Below are positions 27,587 through 35,584 of a stretch of 51,426 nt of DNA, piece by piece. The notes beneath the pieces were generated by a model. That model saw only the letters and a list, made by a program, of their open reading frames with translations, was not told the DNA's origin and did no database searches. The position numbers were made by a program, and so were the translations under genes. The stretch lies in NCBI GenBank assembly GCA_942492445.1, contig CALOEW010000053.1, positions 1-51,426 on the forward strand, read 5' to 3'. The DNA is from NORP240 sp942492445 (lineage in GTDB: Bacteria; Pseudomonadota; Gammaproteobacteria; Pseudomonadales; Pseudohongiellaceae). Each line of letters opens with the position of its first letter. The first letter of the stretch is position 1.

Positions 27587-27769
27587 TCAGTTCGATTGAA
27601 TCGCGTTATTCAGTACCTGGTTGATCGAGGTGAATACACCGTTAATCTGCCCGCCCAGAATGCCAACGACCGCGATAACGGCCAGGGCAATCAGAGCCAC
27701 CAGAATGGCGTATTCCACCAGCGAGGCACCCCGTTCTTTTTTCGATTTCAGAAATGAGAGCAATTTCAT
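27587..27769 (-). CDS. flp: Flp-family major pilin
   Basis: This 60-residue pilin precursor has a short basic leader ending in KKERG, followed by ASLVEYAILVALIALAVIAV. The cleavage Gly with Glu at +5 and Tyr at +6 is the Flp signature. The hydrophobic helix forms the pilus core. It is the first gene of the Tad locus, as usual. AGGTAGGT lies upstream of the ATG. It needs a TadV-type peptidase, not found in this window. Confidence 0.95.
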   Translation of the reverse strand: MKLLSFLKSKKERGASLVEYAILVALIALAVIAVVGILGGQINGVFTSINQVLNNAIQSN

Positions 27770-27848
27770 GAGTTATACCTACCTGTTTTTCATTGGTTTG
27801 ACTTAGTTTAACAAATCTCGACCCTGCCAGGGATAGAGAGCTGCAAAA

Positions 27849-27857
27849 TTTATAGCA
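27849..27857 (-). promoter_or_regulatory. Possible extended -10 element for flp
   Basis: TGCTATAAA matches the TGnTATAAT extended -10 at all but the last base. It lies in the AT-rich stretch about 80 bases upstream of the flp start. No -35 at standard spacing was seen, so an activator may be involved. This is a motif match only. Confidence 0.3.
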
Positions 27858-28017
27858 TAAACAATGTGTTTAATCGGCTTCTTAAACTATTTATTTACAC
27901 TAAACTTGAACCGGATCACATTTTCCCGTATTCCAGCGTGGCTATCGGCATTTCCACCAGCTTCCTGAGTATGAAACCCCGCTAATTCAGAAGTATACAG
28001 GCCACTGCCAGCAGACG

Positions 28018-28041
28018 CCGGATCACCGGATCACCGGATCA
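28018..28041. repeat. Three tandem copies of an 8-bp unit
   Basis: CCGGATCA is repeated three times without a mismatch in the gene-free region between flp and the cytochrome gene. It may be a short tandem repeat of no function. Confidence 0.7.
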
Positions 28042-28180
28042 CTGTGGTTTTTGATCTGGGGAAGGCGGAAGAACTGCTGAACTGCACGTACCCGGCAAAA
28101 AATCTTACACAATTTCCATGTAACTTGGCAATCAATCCGTTAAAGTAGGGGTACGCCAGTCAATTCATCTGGAGGTGGGC

Positions 28181-28792
28181 ATGCACCGTGTTATTGAATA
28201 CCTGCCTAAGCTTGTGGCGGCGGGCAGCCTGGGGCTGCTGGTCGCCTGTGCCAGTCAGTATAACCCGCTGGATGATTACCAGCAGCTCGAACCCGCCACC
28301 ATCCTTGCCGCGCCTGACGTCGGGCCAGGCAGTTACCCCGTGGAGATGGTAAGTCGCGGCAGGTACCTGGTGAGCCTGCTGGGCTGCGGCAGCTGCCACA
28401 CCGACGGCGCCCTGGTGGGGGCACCGGTGCCGGGGCGGGAGCTGGCGGGTTCGTCGGTAGGCATTGCCTATTCCAATCCCATGGCGACATCGAGGCCGGG
28501 TGTCCTCTACGCCTCCAACCTGACGCCGGACCCGGAAACCGGGATCGGGGAGCGCAGCCTGTCGGACCTGGTCAGAATGATCCGCCTGGGTGTCGACGAG
28601 CACGGCGGTCAGACTATTCCGGTGATGCCGTGGCCGGCGTACGCCAACATCATCGAAGAGGATGCCCGCGCTATTGCCATGTACCTGAAAAGCCTGACAC
28701 CGGTGCACCACGAGGTTCCGGAGAACGTCCGGCCGGGTCAGCGGGCCAGCGCACCCTTCGTACATTTTGGTGTCTACCAGACTCGCGATTGA
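28181..28792 (+). CDS. Monohaem cytochrome c lipoprotein
   Basis: This is a 203-residue protein. The ATG at 28181 follows GGAGG at ideal spacing. The signal ends in a lipobox (LVACAS), so the protein is probably lipid-anchored facing the periplasm. One haem site CGSCH lies at about residues 70-74, and PVMPWPAYANIIEEDARAIA supplies the distal Met region typical of class I cytochromes that serve dehydrogenases. Its electron donor is not encoded next to it. The VanX-like gene begins 70 bp downstream. Confidence 0.88.
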   Translation: MHRVIEYLPKLVAAGSLGLLVACASQYNPLDDYQQLEPATILAAPDVGPGSYPVEMVSRGRYLVSLLGCGSCHTDGALVGAPVPGRELAGSSVGIAYSNPMATSRPGVLYASNLTPDPETGIGERSLSDLVRMIRLGVDEHGGQTIPVMPWPAYANIIEEDARAIAMYLKSLTPVHHEVPENVRPGQRASAPFVHFGVYQTRD

Positions 28793-28862
28793 TAACTGTC
28801 AGGTCAGGCACGGAAGCTGTCCCTCACGTTGTGGTAGCCGCCTGCCGGCGGACTCAGGAGCA

Positions 28863-29615
28863 ATGAAAGCCGTTATCCTTTCAATCCTGATACTCTGTGT
28901 GCCGACCGGGTGTGGCAACCGGACGGAACCTGGCGCCCTGCCCGAAGGATTCGTCTCACTCGCCGAAATAGACCCCTCTGTTCAGTTGGACATCCGTTAC
29001 TACACGGCAAACAATTTCATGGGACGCCGGGTCAAGGGCTACCTGGCCCCGGCCTGCGTATTGACCGAATCGGCGGCCCGGGGCCTGCGCGCAGCCCAGC
29101 GCCTCGCACTGGCAGACGGCTACTCGCTGAAAGTCTACGACTGCTATCGTCCGCAACAGGCGGTGAATGACTTTGTCGAATGGGCCGCCGACCCGGGTGA
29201 CACCGCACAGCGCCAGCGGTTTTTCCCCGCAGTGCCAAAGGAGGAGCTTTTCTCCCGGGGTTACCTAGCGGAACGCTCGGGGCACAGCCGTGGCAGCACC
29301 GTGGACTTGACCCTGGTGCCGGTGGCTTCGCGACAACCCGAGGCGGACTCCGCACTGGATCATTATGATTGCCGCAGGGCGCCTCCACAGCGCTATCCGG
29401 ACAACAGCCTGGAGATGGGAACCGGCTATGACTGCTTTGACGAGCTGTCGCACACCGACAACCCGGCCGTCAGTGAGGAGGCGAGGCGGAACCGGGACTT
29501 CCTGAGAACGCTGATGGCCGCGGCGGGTTTCAGGAACTATCCACGGGAATGGTGGCACTTCACGCTGGAACCGGAACCCTTCCCGGAAAGTTATTTTGAC
29601 TTTCCTGTCCGCTGA
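28863..29615 (+). CDS. ddpX: D-alanyl-D-alanine dipeptidase, VanX/DdpX type lipoprotein
   Basis: This 250-residue protein belongs to peptidase family M15D. The zinc motif SGHSRGSTVDLT gives His141 and Asp148, EWWHF gives the catalytic Glu and third zinc ligand, and CYRP carries the transition-state Arg (Arg96). FVSLAEIDPSVQLDIRYYT is a typical opening. A lipobox (VPTGC, Cys17) indicates membrane anchoring in the periplasm. It would split D-Ala-D-Ala from peptidoglycan turnover for reuse, and nothing nearby suggests vancomycin resistance. AGGAG precedes the ATG; a longer frame exists upstream but has no ribosome site. Confidence 0.92.
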   Translation: MKAVILSILILCVPTGCGNRTEPGALPEGFVSLAEIDPSVQLDIRYYTANNFMGRRVKGYLAPACVLTESAARGLRAAQRLALADGYSLKVYDCYRPQQAVNDFVEWAADPGDTAQRQRFFPAVPKEELFSRGYLAERSGHSRGSTVDLTLVPVASRQPEADSALDHYDCRRAPPQRYPDNSLEMGTGYDCFDELSHTDNPAVSEEARRNRDFLRTLMAAAGFRNYPREWWHFTLEPEPFPESYFDFPVR

Positions 29616-29645
29616 AATACGCGCCCCCGAGAGAGGCCCGCAGCC

Positions 29646-30062
29646 ATGAACCAGGATCTGATATTCATTCCGCTTCTTATCCAGATTCTGCTGACATTCT
29701 ATGTTTATTATCGAATCGGCGTAGTAAAGGAATCAGCGGTCAAGAAAGGCGAGGTGGATCAGGAGCGCCGGGCCCTTCACGACGATGCCTGGCCCGAATC
29801 CGTTCAACAGGTGAATAACAGCATTCGCAACCAGTTTGAAACGCCGGTGCTGTTTTATATCCTGGTCATTGTGCTGTGGCTTCTCGGTGCCGCCGGCCTC
29901 CTGGCCCAGTCTATCGCGTTGTGTTACGCCCTGCTTCGAATCGCCCATACCCGGGTTCACCTGGGAACCAACGTTGTCAGAGTGCGAAAACGGTTGTTCC
30001 AGGCCAGCATGGCCATGCTGTTCGCCCTGAGTGGACTGGTGCTGCTGGCATTGGCTGGCTAA
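29646..30062 (+). CDS. MAPEG family membrane protein
   Basis: This 138-residue protein has four hydrophobic segments. The segment NSIRNQFETPVLFYILVIVL contains the RNxFExPxLFY signature of bacterial MAPEG proteins, which include glutathione transferase-like enzymes. AHTRVHLGTN matches the conserved RxxH part. It probably sits in the inner membrane; its substrate is unknown. It follows the dipeptidase gene by 30 bp with no terminator, so they may be cotranscribed. Confidence 0.88.
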   Translation: MNQDLIFIPLLIQILLTFYVYYRIGVVKESAVKKGEVDQERRALHDDAWPESVQQVNNSIRNQFETPVLFYILVIVLWLLGAAGLLAQSIALCYALLRIAHTRVHLGTNVVRVRKRLFQASMAMLFALSGLVLLALAG

Positions 30063-30199
30063 GGAAGTTCCGATCAGTGGCCGCCGATACGTTGCCAGGA
30101 AACCGCCGTCGAGGACGAGGGCGACAGGAAAGACCCTGCCAGCGATTCTGGTCTCAGTAAGGGTACATCGGGGGACCTTGGGTTAATTGCGCCACTGTT

Positions 30200-30217
30200 C
30201 TGACAATAAATTGTCAG
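30200..30217. promoter_or_regulatory. 18-bp perfect palindrome upstream of the HAD gene
   Basis: CTGACAATAAATTGTCAG has 8-base arms around an AA centre and ends 30 bp before the HAD start. Its size and place suit a dimeric repressor site. No regulator is identified. Confidence 0.4.
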
Positions 30218-30247
30218 AGATTCCCTAAGGTTTCCTGGTAGCAATCG

Positions 30248-31063
30248 ATGCGAATTATGGGAAAACCACTACTCATGTGCAGGCTGGAAAAAGCAGATAT
30301 CAAGGGCATCCTATTCGACCTTGACGGCGTTCTGTACGTTGGTGACCAGGCGATCGAAGGGGCCAGGGAGACGCTCGCGTGGCTCAAGTCGAGGAGCATT
30401 CCGTTTCGATTTATCACCAATACCTCGACAAAAACGGCGGCTGCCGTGGCAGACAAACTGCGAGGCATGGGGTTCGACATCAGCGCCGACGAAATTTTCA
30501 GTGCAGTCACTGCCACCAGGGAATTTCTTTCAAGGCAGGGGTCTCCTTCGGTTCATCTGTTGATCAGGGACTCGGCCAGATCAGAATTTTCACAATTCCC
30601 GGAAGCGGATTCCGTTCCTGACTACGTGGTCGTGGGGGACATCGGAGCAGCCTGGGACTACCAGCTCCTTAACCGGGTTTTCAACGAGTTGATGGAGGGC
30701 GCCGAGCTGATTGCCATGCACATGAACAAGTACTGGCAGACGGAACAGGGACTGCAAATGGACATTGGTGCCTTCGTTGCAGGCCTGGAGTTTGTCACCG
30801 GCAAGCAGGCGACCATCATCGGCAAGCCGAGCGAGGCGTTTTTCCACCTGGCAGTAGCGAATATGGGGCTGGAGCCAGCGCAGGCACTGGTGGTGGGCGA
30901 CGACATCGAAAACGATGTGGGCGGCTCTCAGGCAGCCGGCCTGCAGGGCGTGCTGGTGAAGACCGGCAAATTCCGCGACCGGCTGGTGAAGAATTCAGAA
31001 ATCTCTCCCAACGCCATTATCGATTCGATCGCGGATCTGCCCGGCCTGCTGGACTCCCGTTGA
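30248..31063 (+). CDS. HAD-IIA family phosphatase, LHPP-like
   Basis: This is a 271-residue protein. Motif I FDLDGVLY (Asp24, Asp26), motif II FITNTSTKT and motif IV VVGDDIENDVGG place it in the HAD-IIA group, nearest to the LHPP/TIGR01458 type, which acts on phosphohistidine, phospholysine or small phosphate esters. It has the C2 cap expected between motifs II and III (QGLQMDIGAFVAGLEF). ATGs at 30248, 30257 and 30275 are possible starts; none has a strong ribosome site. It is convergent with cysK. Confidence 0.85.
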   Translation: MRIMGKPLLMCRLEKADIKGILFDLDGVLYVGDQAIEGARETLAWLKSRSIPFRFITNTSTKTAAAVADKLRGMGFDISADEIFSAVTATREFLSRQGSPSVHLLIRDSARSEFSQFPEADSVPDYVVVGDIGAAWDYQLLNRVFNELMEGAELIAMHMNKYWQTEQGLQMDIGAFVAGLEFVTGKQATIIGKPSEAFFHLAVANMGLEPAQALVVGDDIENDVGGSQAAGLQGVLVKTGKFRDRLVKNSEISPNAIIDSIADLPGLLDSR

Positions 31064-31101
31064 TACTGGCCGCAGAGCCGCCGGCCGTGGCCGCCCCAGG
31101 A

Positions 31102-32058
31102 TCAGGACAATGAGGCCAGCCAGGCGTCATCCGAGTCTTCGGTAATGTCCGCGAACAGCGGTGAGGAGAGGTACCTCTCTCCGGTATCGGGCAGCATCAC
31201 CACGAAGGTACTGCCGGACGGGGCATTCTCGGCGACCTTCAGGGCCGCTGCCATGGTGCCTCCGGCTGAAATACCGCAGAAAATGCCTTCCTGTGCCGCC
31301 AGTTTCCTGGCCGTGGCGATGGACTCCTCGTCAGACACCAGCACCAGCTCGTCGGCCACGGATGGATCCAGCACCTTGGGTACGAAGTCCGGTGTCCAGC
31401 CCTGGATCTTGTGGGGATGCCATTCATCCCCGGACAACAGGGCCGCTGTTTCCGGTTCGGTAATGATGATTCTGGTTTCCGGCCGGGCCAGCTTGATAAT
31501 CTGGCCCGCTCCGGTCATGGTGCCACCGGTACCCCAGCCGGAAACAAAATAATCCAGATCGACACCGGCAAAATCCCGCAGGATCTCCGGACCGGTGGTG
31601 TTGCGGTGATAAGCCGGATTGGCCGGGTTTTCGAACTGCCTTGCAAGAAACCAGCCGTGCTCCTCGGCCAGCTCCGCGGCCCGCTTCACCATACCGCTGC
31701 CCCGCTCCGATGCCGGCGTGAGAATGACCTTGGCACCCAGTGCTTTCATGATCTTGCGACGCTCGATGGAAAAGGTCTCAACCATGGTTGCAACAAAAGG
31801 GTAGCCTTTGGCCGCACAGACCATTGCCAATGCTATCCCGGTATTGCCGGAGGTAGCTTCCACCACGGTCTGCCCGGGCTTGAGCTCACCGCGCTTCTCG
31901 GCGTCCTCGATTATCGCAATGGCCAGCCTGTCCTTCACTGATGAAAGTGGATTGAATGCTTCAAGTTTGGCATAAATGGTCTGATCAGCGGGGCCGAGGC
32001 GCCGCATTTTAACTACCGGCGTATTGCCTATTGTCTGCAGAATACTGTCGTAGATCAT
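31102..32058 (-). CDS. cysK: Cysteine synthase A
   Basis: This 318-residue PLP enzyme has the cofactor lysine Lys42 in SSVKDR, the substrate loop TSGNTG (69-74), the phosphate-binding GTGGTMTG and FCGISAGG. It forms cysteine from O-acetylserine and sulfide in the cytoplasm. The sequence is full length for the family. It stands alone, between the HAD gene and the pirin-azoreductase pair, and no serine acetyltransferase gene is nearby. Confidence 0.93.
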   Translation of the reverse strand: MIYDSILQTIGNTPVVKMRRLGPADQTIYAKLEAFNPLSSVKDRLAIAIIEDAEKRGELKPGQTVVEATSGNTGIALAMVCAAKGYPFVATMVETFSIERRKIMKALGAKVILTPASERGSGMVKRAAELAEEHGWFLARQFENPANPAYHRNTTGPEILRDFAGVDLDYFVSGWGTGGTMTGAGQIIKLARPETRIIITEPETAALLSGDEWHPHKIQGWTPDFVPKVLDPSVADELVLVSDEESIATARKLAAQEGIFCGISAGGTMAAALKVAENAPSGSTFVVMLPDTGERYLSSPLFADITEDSDDAWLASLS

Positions 32059-32236
32059 GGCGCGTTCCTATTATTCATTGCGGCGGAATAGCCCGCATTA
32101 TGTGAAATGACGACCCGACAATCAACTTGCATCGACCGGCGGAGGAGTGCCGGTCGTTACTCAATTGGGACTGGCATCGCGTTGCATCCGGAAACAGAAG
32201 AGCACACAAGGCGCAGGTATTTTTTAGAACAATCGG

Positions 32237-33120
32237 TTATTTCACCAGGCTTCCTGCATTGTAGTCGGAAATCGCCTGTTCTATTTCTTCACGGCTGTTC
32301 ATCACGAATGGACCGTAATGGACTATTGGCTCACCGATCGGCCTCCCGGTAAGCAACAACGCGCGGCTTTGCGCCTCCAGTTGCATCCGGATTTCCCCCG
32401 GGTGGAGAGGCGGGCCAACTGTTGTGCAGCCAGCCGGGTTCGCTTCTCTGCTACTGCAACACTGCCTTCGTACACATAAAGCAGGGGGGGGGGGGGGGGG
32501 GGCCGCGTGGCCGTCGGGGACCACCACTTCCAGCTCCACTGCCTCCGTGTCGGTGCGGACATCCAGGAAGGCAGACCGGGTGCTTCCACCCGTCACCGCA
32601 CCCGCGAGCTCCCGGCCGTTAACTTTAAGGCGGCCCGCGATGGCTTTGATGTCAGCGCCGTCCAGCGAAAAAGACGGTATCTCGGCAGCGGCAATATCCC
32701 GGTAGGCGGCAGGTGACATTTTTTCCGCTGCCGGCAGGTTGAGCCATAACTGAAAACCCCGCATGCGGCCCTCCCGCTGCCTGGGCATCTCTGAATGGAT
32801 TACGCCGGCACCGGCCTTCATCCACTGTACGTCACCCGATTCCAGCAGGCCGACATTACCCATGTGATCCCGGTGCTCCATCGAGCCCTCCAGCATGTAG
32901 GTAACGGTTTCAAATCCCCGGTGAGGGTGTGCGGGAAAGCCGCCCAGGTAATCCCGGGGCTCGTAGGACCCGAATTCATCGAGCATCAGGGAAACGGATC
33001 GAAGCGCTTCAGGTTGTCACCACCGAAAACCCGCAGCAGTTTGACGCCGTCACCGTCGGATGCAGGCCGTGCCTGCAGAACTTCAAGTACAGTTCGAAAA
33101 TTCCCGCTCATGGTGTTCAT
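32237..33120 (-). pseudogene. Pirin family protein with three apparent indels and a 19-base G tract
   Basis: The ATG at 33120 overlaps the azoreductase stop (ATGA) and has AGGAGG upstream. The protein then reads KLLRVFGGDNLKRFDPF, but the frame breaks at 32988-32996. The pirin core resumes as LMLDEFGSYEPRDYLGGFPA, HPHRGFETVTYMLEG and VQWMKAGAGVIHSEMP, with the metal-binding His residues. A run of 19 G on the plus strand (32484-32502) shifts the frame, so LYVYEGSVAVAEKRTRLA reads one frame off. A missing base in a 5-C run at 32395-32399 restores it before EPIVHYGPFVMN. Pirins are cupins, some with quercetinase activity. Either decay or sequence error explains this. Confidence 0.85.
32484..32502 (+). 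repeat. Homopolymer of 19 G inside the pirin gene
   Basis: This is an uninterrupted run of 19 G in the + strand, read as CCC (Pro) codons in the gene. Pirin homologues have no proline run here, so the tract is an insertion. It could be a slippage-prone phase-variation tract or a sequencing artefact. Confidence 0.9.
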
Positions 33121-33767
33121 GCGGCCTCCTGTGATCTGTTTTCCCCGGCCAGCCTGGCGAGGACCTTGCCTGTCACTGCTGCTAACTGATGTTCGGCCTG
33201 CTGCAGGGCCATCTGCCTGGAGTCCGCCCCAAGGTTCAATCCCGTCGCAGCGACAAATGTCACCTGATCGAGACCGAGAAACTCAAGCACAGTTTTCAGG
33301 TAAGGACGCAGGTGGTCGGTTTCACCAGAGATATGGTGTCCACCCATGGTGGAAATAACCACCACCTGCTTGCTGCCAAGCAGTCCCCGTGGGCCGTTCT
33401 CTGTATAGCGAAATGTCACTCCGGCTCTTGCCACGTGATCTATCCAGGTCTTTAGCCCGGCAGGCACGGAAAAGTTGTACATGGGCGCACCGATAACCAC
33501 CAGGTCTGCCTGCTGCAGTTCCGCAATAAGTTGATCGGCCTGACCCACCAGAGACTGTTGTCGTTGGTCCCGCGTCGCCGCGTCAGTTTGCAACGCCGCC
33601 AGTCGTTCCGCGTTCACTGGCGGAATGGGCTGCCGGGCCAGGTCGCGGCTGGTGACAGCCAGCTCACTGTTGCGAGCCTCAAGTTCACTTTGAAATTTAT
33701 CGATCAGACTGTTGGAGGCGCTTTCGCAGCCCAGAATACTGGTTTTCAGTATCAGAACCCGAATCAT
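33117..33767 (-). CDS. azoR: FMN-dependent NADH:quinone/azo reductase
   Basis: This 216-residue flavodoxin-like protein has IGAPMYNFSVPAGLKTWIDH, the AzoR signature (core PMYNFSVPAGLK), and VVISTMGGHH. It reduces quinones and azo compounds with NADH in the cytoplasm, protecting from electrophile stress. AGGAG precedes the ATG. It overlaps the pirin start by ATGA and diverges from a LysR gene whose product likely controls it. Confidence 0.9.
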   Translation of the reverse strand: MIRVLILKTSILGCESASNSLIDKFQSELEARNSELAVTSRDLARQPIPPVNAERLAALQTDAATRDQRQQSLVGQADQLIAELQQADLVVIGAPMYNFSVPAGLKTWIDHVARAGVTFRYTENGPRGLLGSKQVVVISTMGGHHISGETDHLRPYLKTVLEFLGLDQVTFVAATGLNLGADSRQMALQQAEHQLAAVTGKVLARLAGENRSQEAA

Positions 33768-33794
33768 TTTCTACTCCTCGTAAAGGATTGTGAG

Positions 33795-33830
33795 TTGAGT
33801 TCTCAATATAGTTTATATTTTTAGAACTAT
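33795..33830. promoter_or_regulatory. LysR-type operator between azoR and the lysR-like gene
   Basis: ATAGTT-N11-AACTAT at 33808-33813 and 33825-33830 is a perfect dyad with the T-N11-A spacing of LysR regulator sites. Next to it is TTGAG-TT-CTCAA at 33795-33806, and AGTTCT (33798-33803) pairs with AGAACT (33823-33828). This is the usual layout of a regulatory and an activation site in a divergent LysR promoter. Confidence 0.6.
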
Positions 33831-33850
33831 GTCGCGATATATTTGTGCTT

Positions 33851-33856
33851 TATAAT
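33851..33856 (+). promoter_or_regulatory. -10 box of the lysR-like gene
   Basis: An exact TATAAT lies 29 bp before the preferred ATG at 33886. No good -35 is present 17 bp upstream; the space is filled by the dyad, which fits regulator control. Confidence 0.45.
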
Positions 33857-33885
33857 CGAATATTTAGATCATTTTGCTTTCAGTC

Positions 33886-34797
33886 ATGGAAATACCCCGC
33901 ATTACATTGGAACAATGGCAGACCTTCAAAACAGTCGTCGATTGCGGAAGCTATGCCCGGGCTGCCGAGCGGCTGAACAAGAGTCAGTCTTCGGTCAGTT
34001 ACGCCATTAGTCGCCTGAACGCGCAGTTGCCCGGGCCTGTGTTAAAGATAATGGGTCGCAAGGCCGGGCTTACCGCCGAAGGGAAGGTGCTGTACCGTTA
34101 TGCCAGCCAGCTGATCCAACAGGCACTGACCACGGAGGAAGTGGCCCGTTCCATGGCGATCGAATTTGAAGCCGAGGTAACCCTGGCGCTGGATGTATTG
34201 CTGGAGATCGGGCAGCTCAACTGTTCCCTGGAGAGTTTTTCCCGGCGTTTTCCCCATACCAGGGTTCGGATCCTGGAAACCAGCCTCTCCGGCACCCTGG
34301 AAGCGCTTCTGGAAAAGCAGGCCAACCTGGCTATCGGTGCATTCGTACCGGTCGGATTCTCGAGCTTTCCCGTTCGCCCGGTACAGATGATCCCCGTCGC
34401 CGCTCCTGACCATCCGGTATTCCAGCACGATACTGTCGATCCATTGGAGCTCAAAGCCTATCGCCAGGTGGTGCTGAGGGATTCCGGACAGAAGTCGGAA
34501 CGGGACTCGGGCTGGCTGGAGGCGGAACAACGTTGGACCGTCAGCCATTTTTCCAGCAGCATCAGCGTCATCAAGGCGGGTCTGGCGTTCGGGTTCCTTC
34601 CCTGCAACTGGGTTGAGAAGGACCTGGACTCCGGACTGCTGCGGCAGATTCAGCTGCGGGGAGGGTATACCCGCACCGTGCCACTCTACCTGATGTTTGC
34701 CAATCGCGAGGTCGCCGGACCCGCCACCAGGGCCCTCGCTGAAGTACTCAGATCCGACCTGACTCCCGGCGCGATCGCGACGCCTCGTTCAGCTTGA
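33886..34797 (+). CDS. LysR family transcriptional regulator
   Basis: This is a 303-residue protein. The N-terminal helix-turn-helix is plain (TFKTVVDCGSYARAAERLNK, then SQSSVSYAISRL), and a periplasmic-binding-like effector domain follows from about residue 90 (VTLALDVLLEIG, GFLPCNWVEKDL). It is divergent from azoR with a T-N11-A dyad between them, so azoR-pirin is its likely target, with a quinone or electrophile as possible inducer. I prefer the ATG at 33886 over an upstream TTG. Confidence 0.9.
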   Translation: MEIPRITLEQWQTFKTVVDCGSYARAAERLNKSQSSVSYAISRLNAQLPGPVLKIMGRKAGLTAEGKVLYRYASQLIQQALTTEEVARSMAIEFEAEVTLALDVLLEIGQLNCSLESFSRRFPHTRVRILETSLSGTLEALLEKQANLAIGAFVPVGFSSFPVRPVQMIPVAAPDHPVFQHDTVDPLELKAYRQVVLRDSGQKSERDSGWLEAEQRWTVSHFSSSISVIKAGLAFGFLPCNWVEKDLDSGLLRQIQLRGGYTRTVPLYLMFANREVAGPATRALAEVLRSDLTPGAIATPRSA

Positions 34798-34934
34798 GTT
34801 CATGCTGGCGCAATAAACTACTACAGCAGGGCAACCGCTGAGCGGATACCGCAGCGCATTCCAGTACCCCTTCGGCGGCTCCCGGAGAACGGCCTGTCTC
34901 ACAGGCCGCACAAGCAAATAAACAGGAGCAGCAC

Positions 34935-35453
34935 ATGAAACATCTGGTCTTCCTGGCAGGCATAATGAGCCTGATGCTGCTGTCACCTGACGCCAGTGCC
35001 GACGGCCGCCGCTGGCATGGGTACGACAGCCACTTCAATCACAGCGCTTTCCGTGCCGACCGGTACCGGGGGCGTGGCTATTATCGCGACTTTTATCCCC
35101 GGCCTTATAACCGCCATTATCGGCCGGTGCGACGAGGCGGCAGCTACTGGAATTTTTCCTTCGGTTCGGGCTATCACCATGACCATTTAGATGCCGGGGC
35201 CCTGCTCGGGGGTATCGTGCTTGGCTCGGTCATCAGTCAGGGCATCGCTTCGAGCCGCTATGACGATCGAGTTCAACACGTCGTTCCCGTTCAGTCTCGA
35301 GTCCAGGTGATCCAGCGCACTCCCGTCACCGTCTCCACTCCGCCGAACAGGCGCCTGTTGCGGGACCTGAGCGGCCGCTGCTATGAAATCACGCGGGATG
35401 GTCAGGGCACTGAGGTCCGTGTCGAACTTGACCCCTCCGCCTGCAATTTCTAG
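34935..35453 (+). CDS. Secreted Arg/Tyr/His-rich protein of unknown function
   Basis: This is a 172-residue protein with a Sec signal (FLAGIMSLMLLSPDASA). The mature N-terminal half is very rich in Arg, Tyr, His and Gly (RADRYRGRGYYRDFYPRPYN). A hydrophobic Gly-rich segment follows (AGALLGGIVLGSVISQGIA), and the end is folded-looking with two Cys (GRCYEITRDGQG, DPSACNF). Similar proteins are found in gammaproteobacterial periplasms without a known role. AGGAG lies before the ATG. Confidence 0.7.
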   Translation: MKHLVFLAGIMSLMLLSPDASADGRRWHGYDSHFNHSAFRADRYRGRGYYRDFYPRPYNRHYRPVRRGGSYWNFSFGSGYHHDHLDAGALLGGIVLGSVISQGIASSRYDDRVQHVVPVQSRVQVIQRTPVTVSTPPNRRLLRDLSGRCYEITRDGQGTEVRVELDPSACNF

Positions 35454-35584
35454 GAGGCCGGGAAAGCCTTGTCGGGCGGTCCTGTCCGGCGCAGCTGAGC
35501 AAACGGATGGTCAGGACAATTGACCTGCGGAGAAATGCCCGTACCATAAGAAGGCGTTTGAACTACTTTTGCGACTCTGAGGCA

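Larger units (their letters stand above)
27770..28180. other. 411-bp AT-rich divergent region, flp promoter side
   Basis: This region is markedly more AT-rich than its surroundings near 27835-27920. An extended -10 type sequence TGCTATAAA reads on the minus strand at 27849-27857, about 80 bases before flp, without a good -35. Three tandem copies of the 8-mer CCGGATCA lie at 28018-28041. Confidence 0.4.

Noticed and set aside
28863..29615. Vancomycin resistance vanX
   Set aside because: It has the M15D motifs, but no vanH, vanA or vanRS gene is near; a DdpX-like housekeeping role is more likely.
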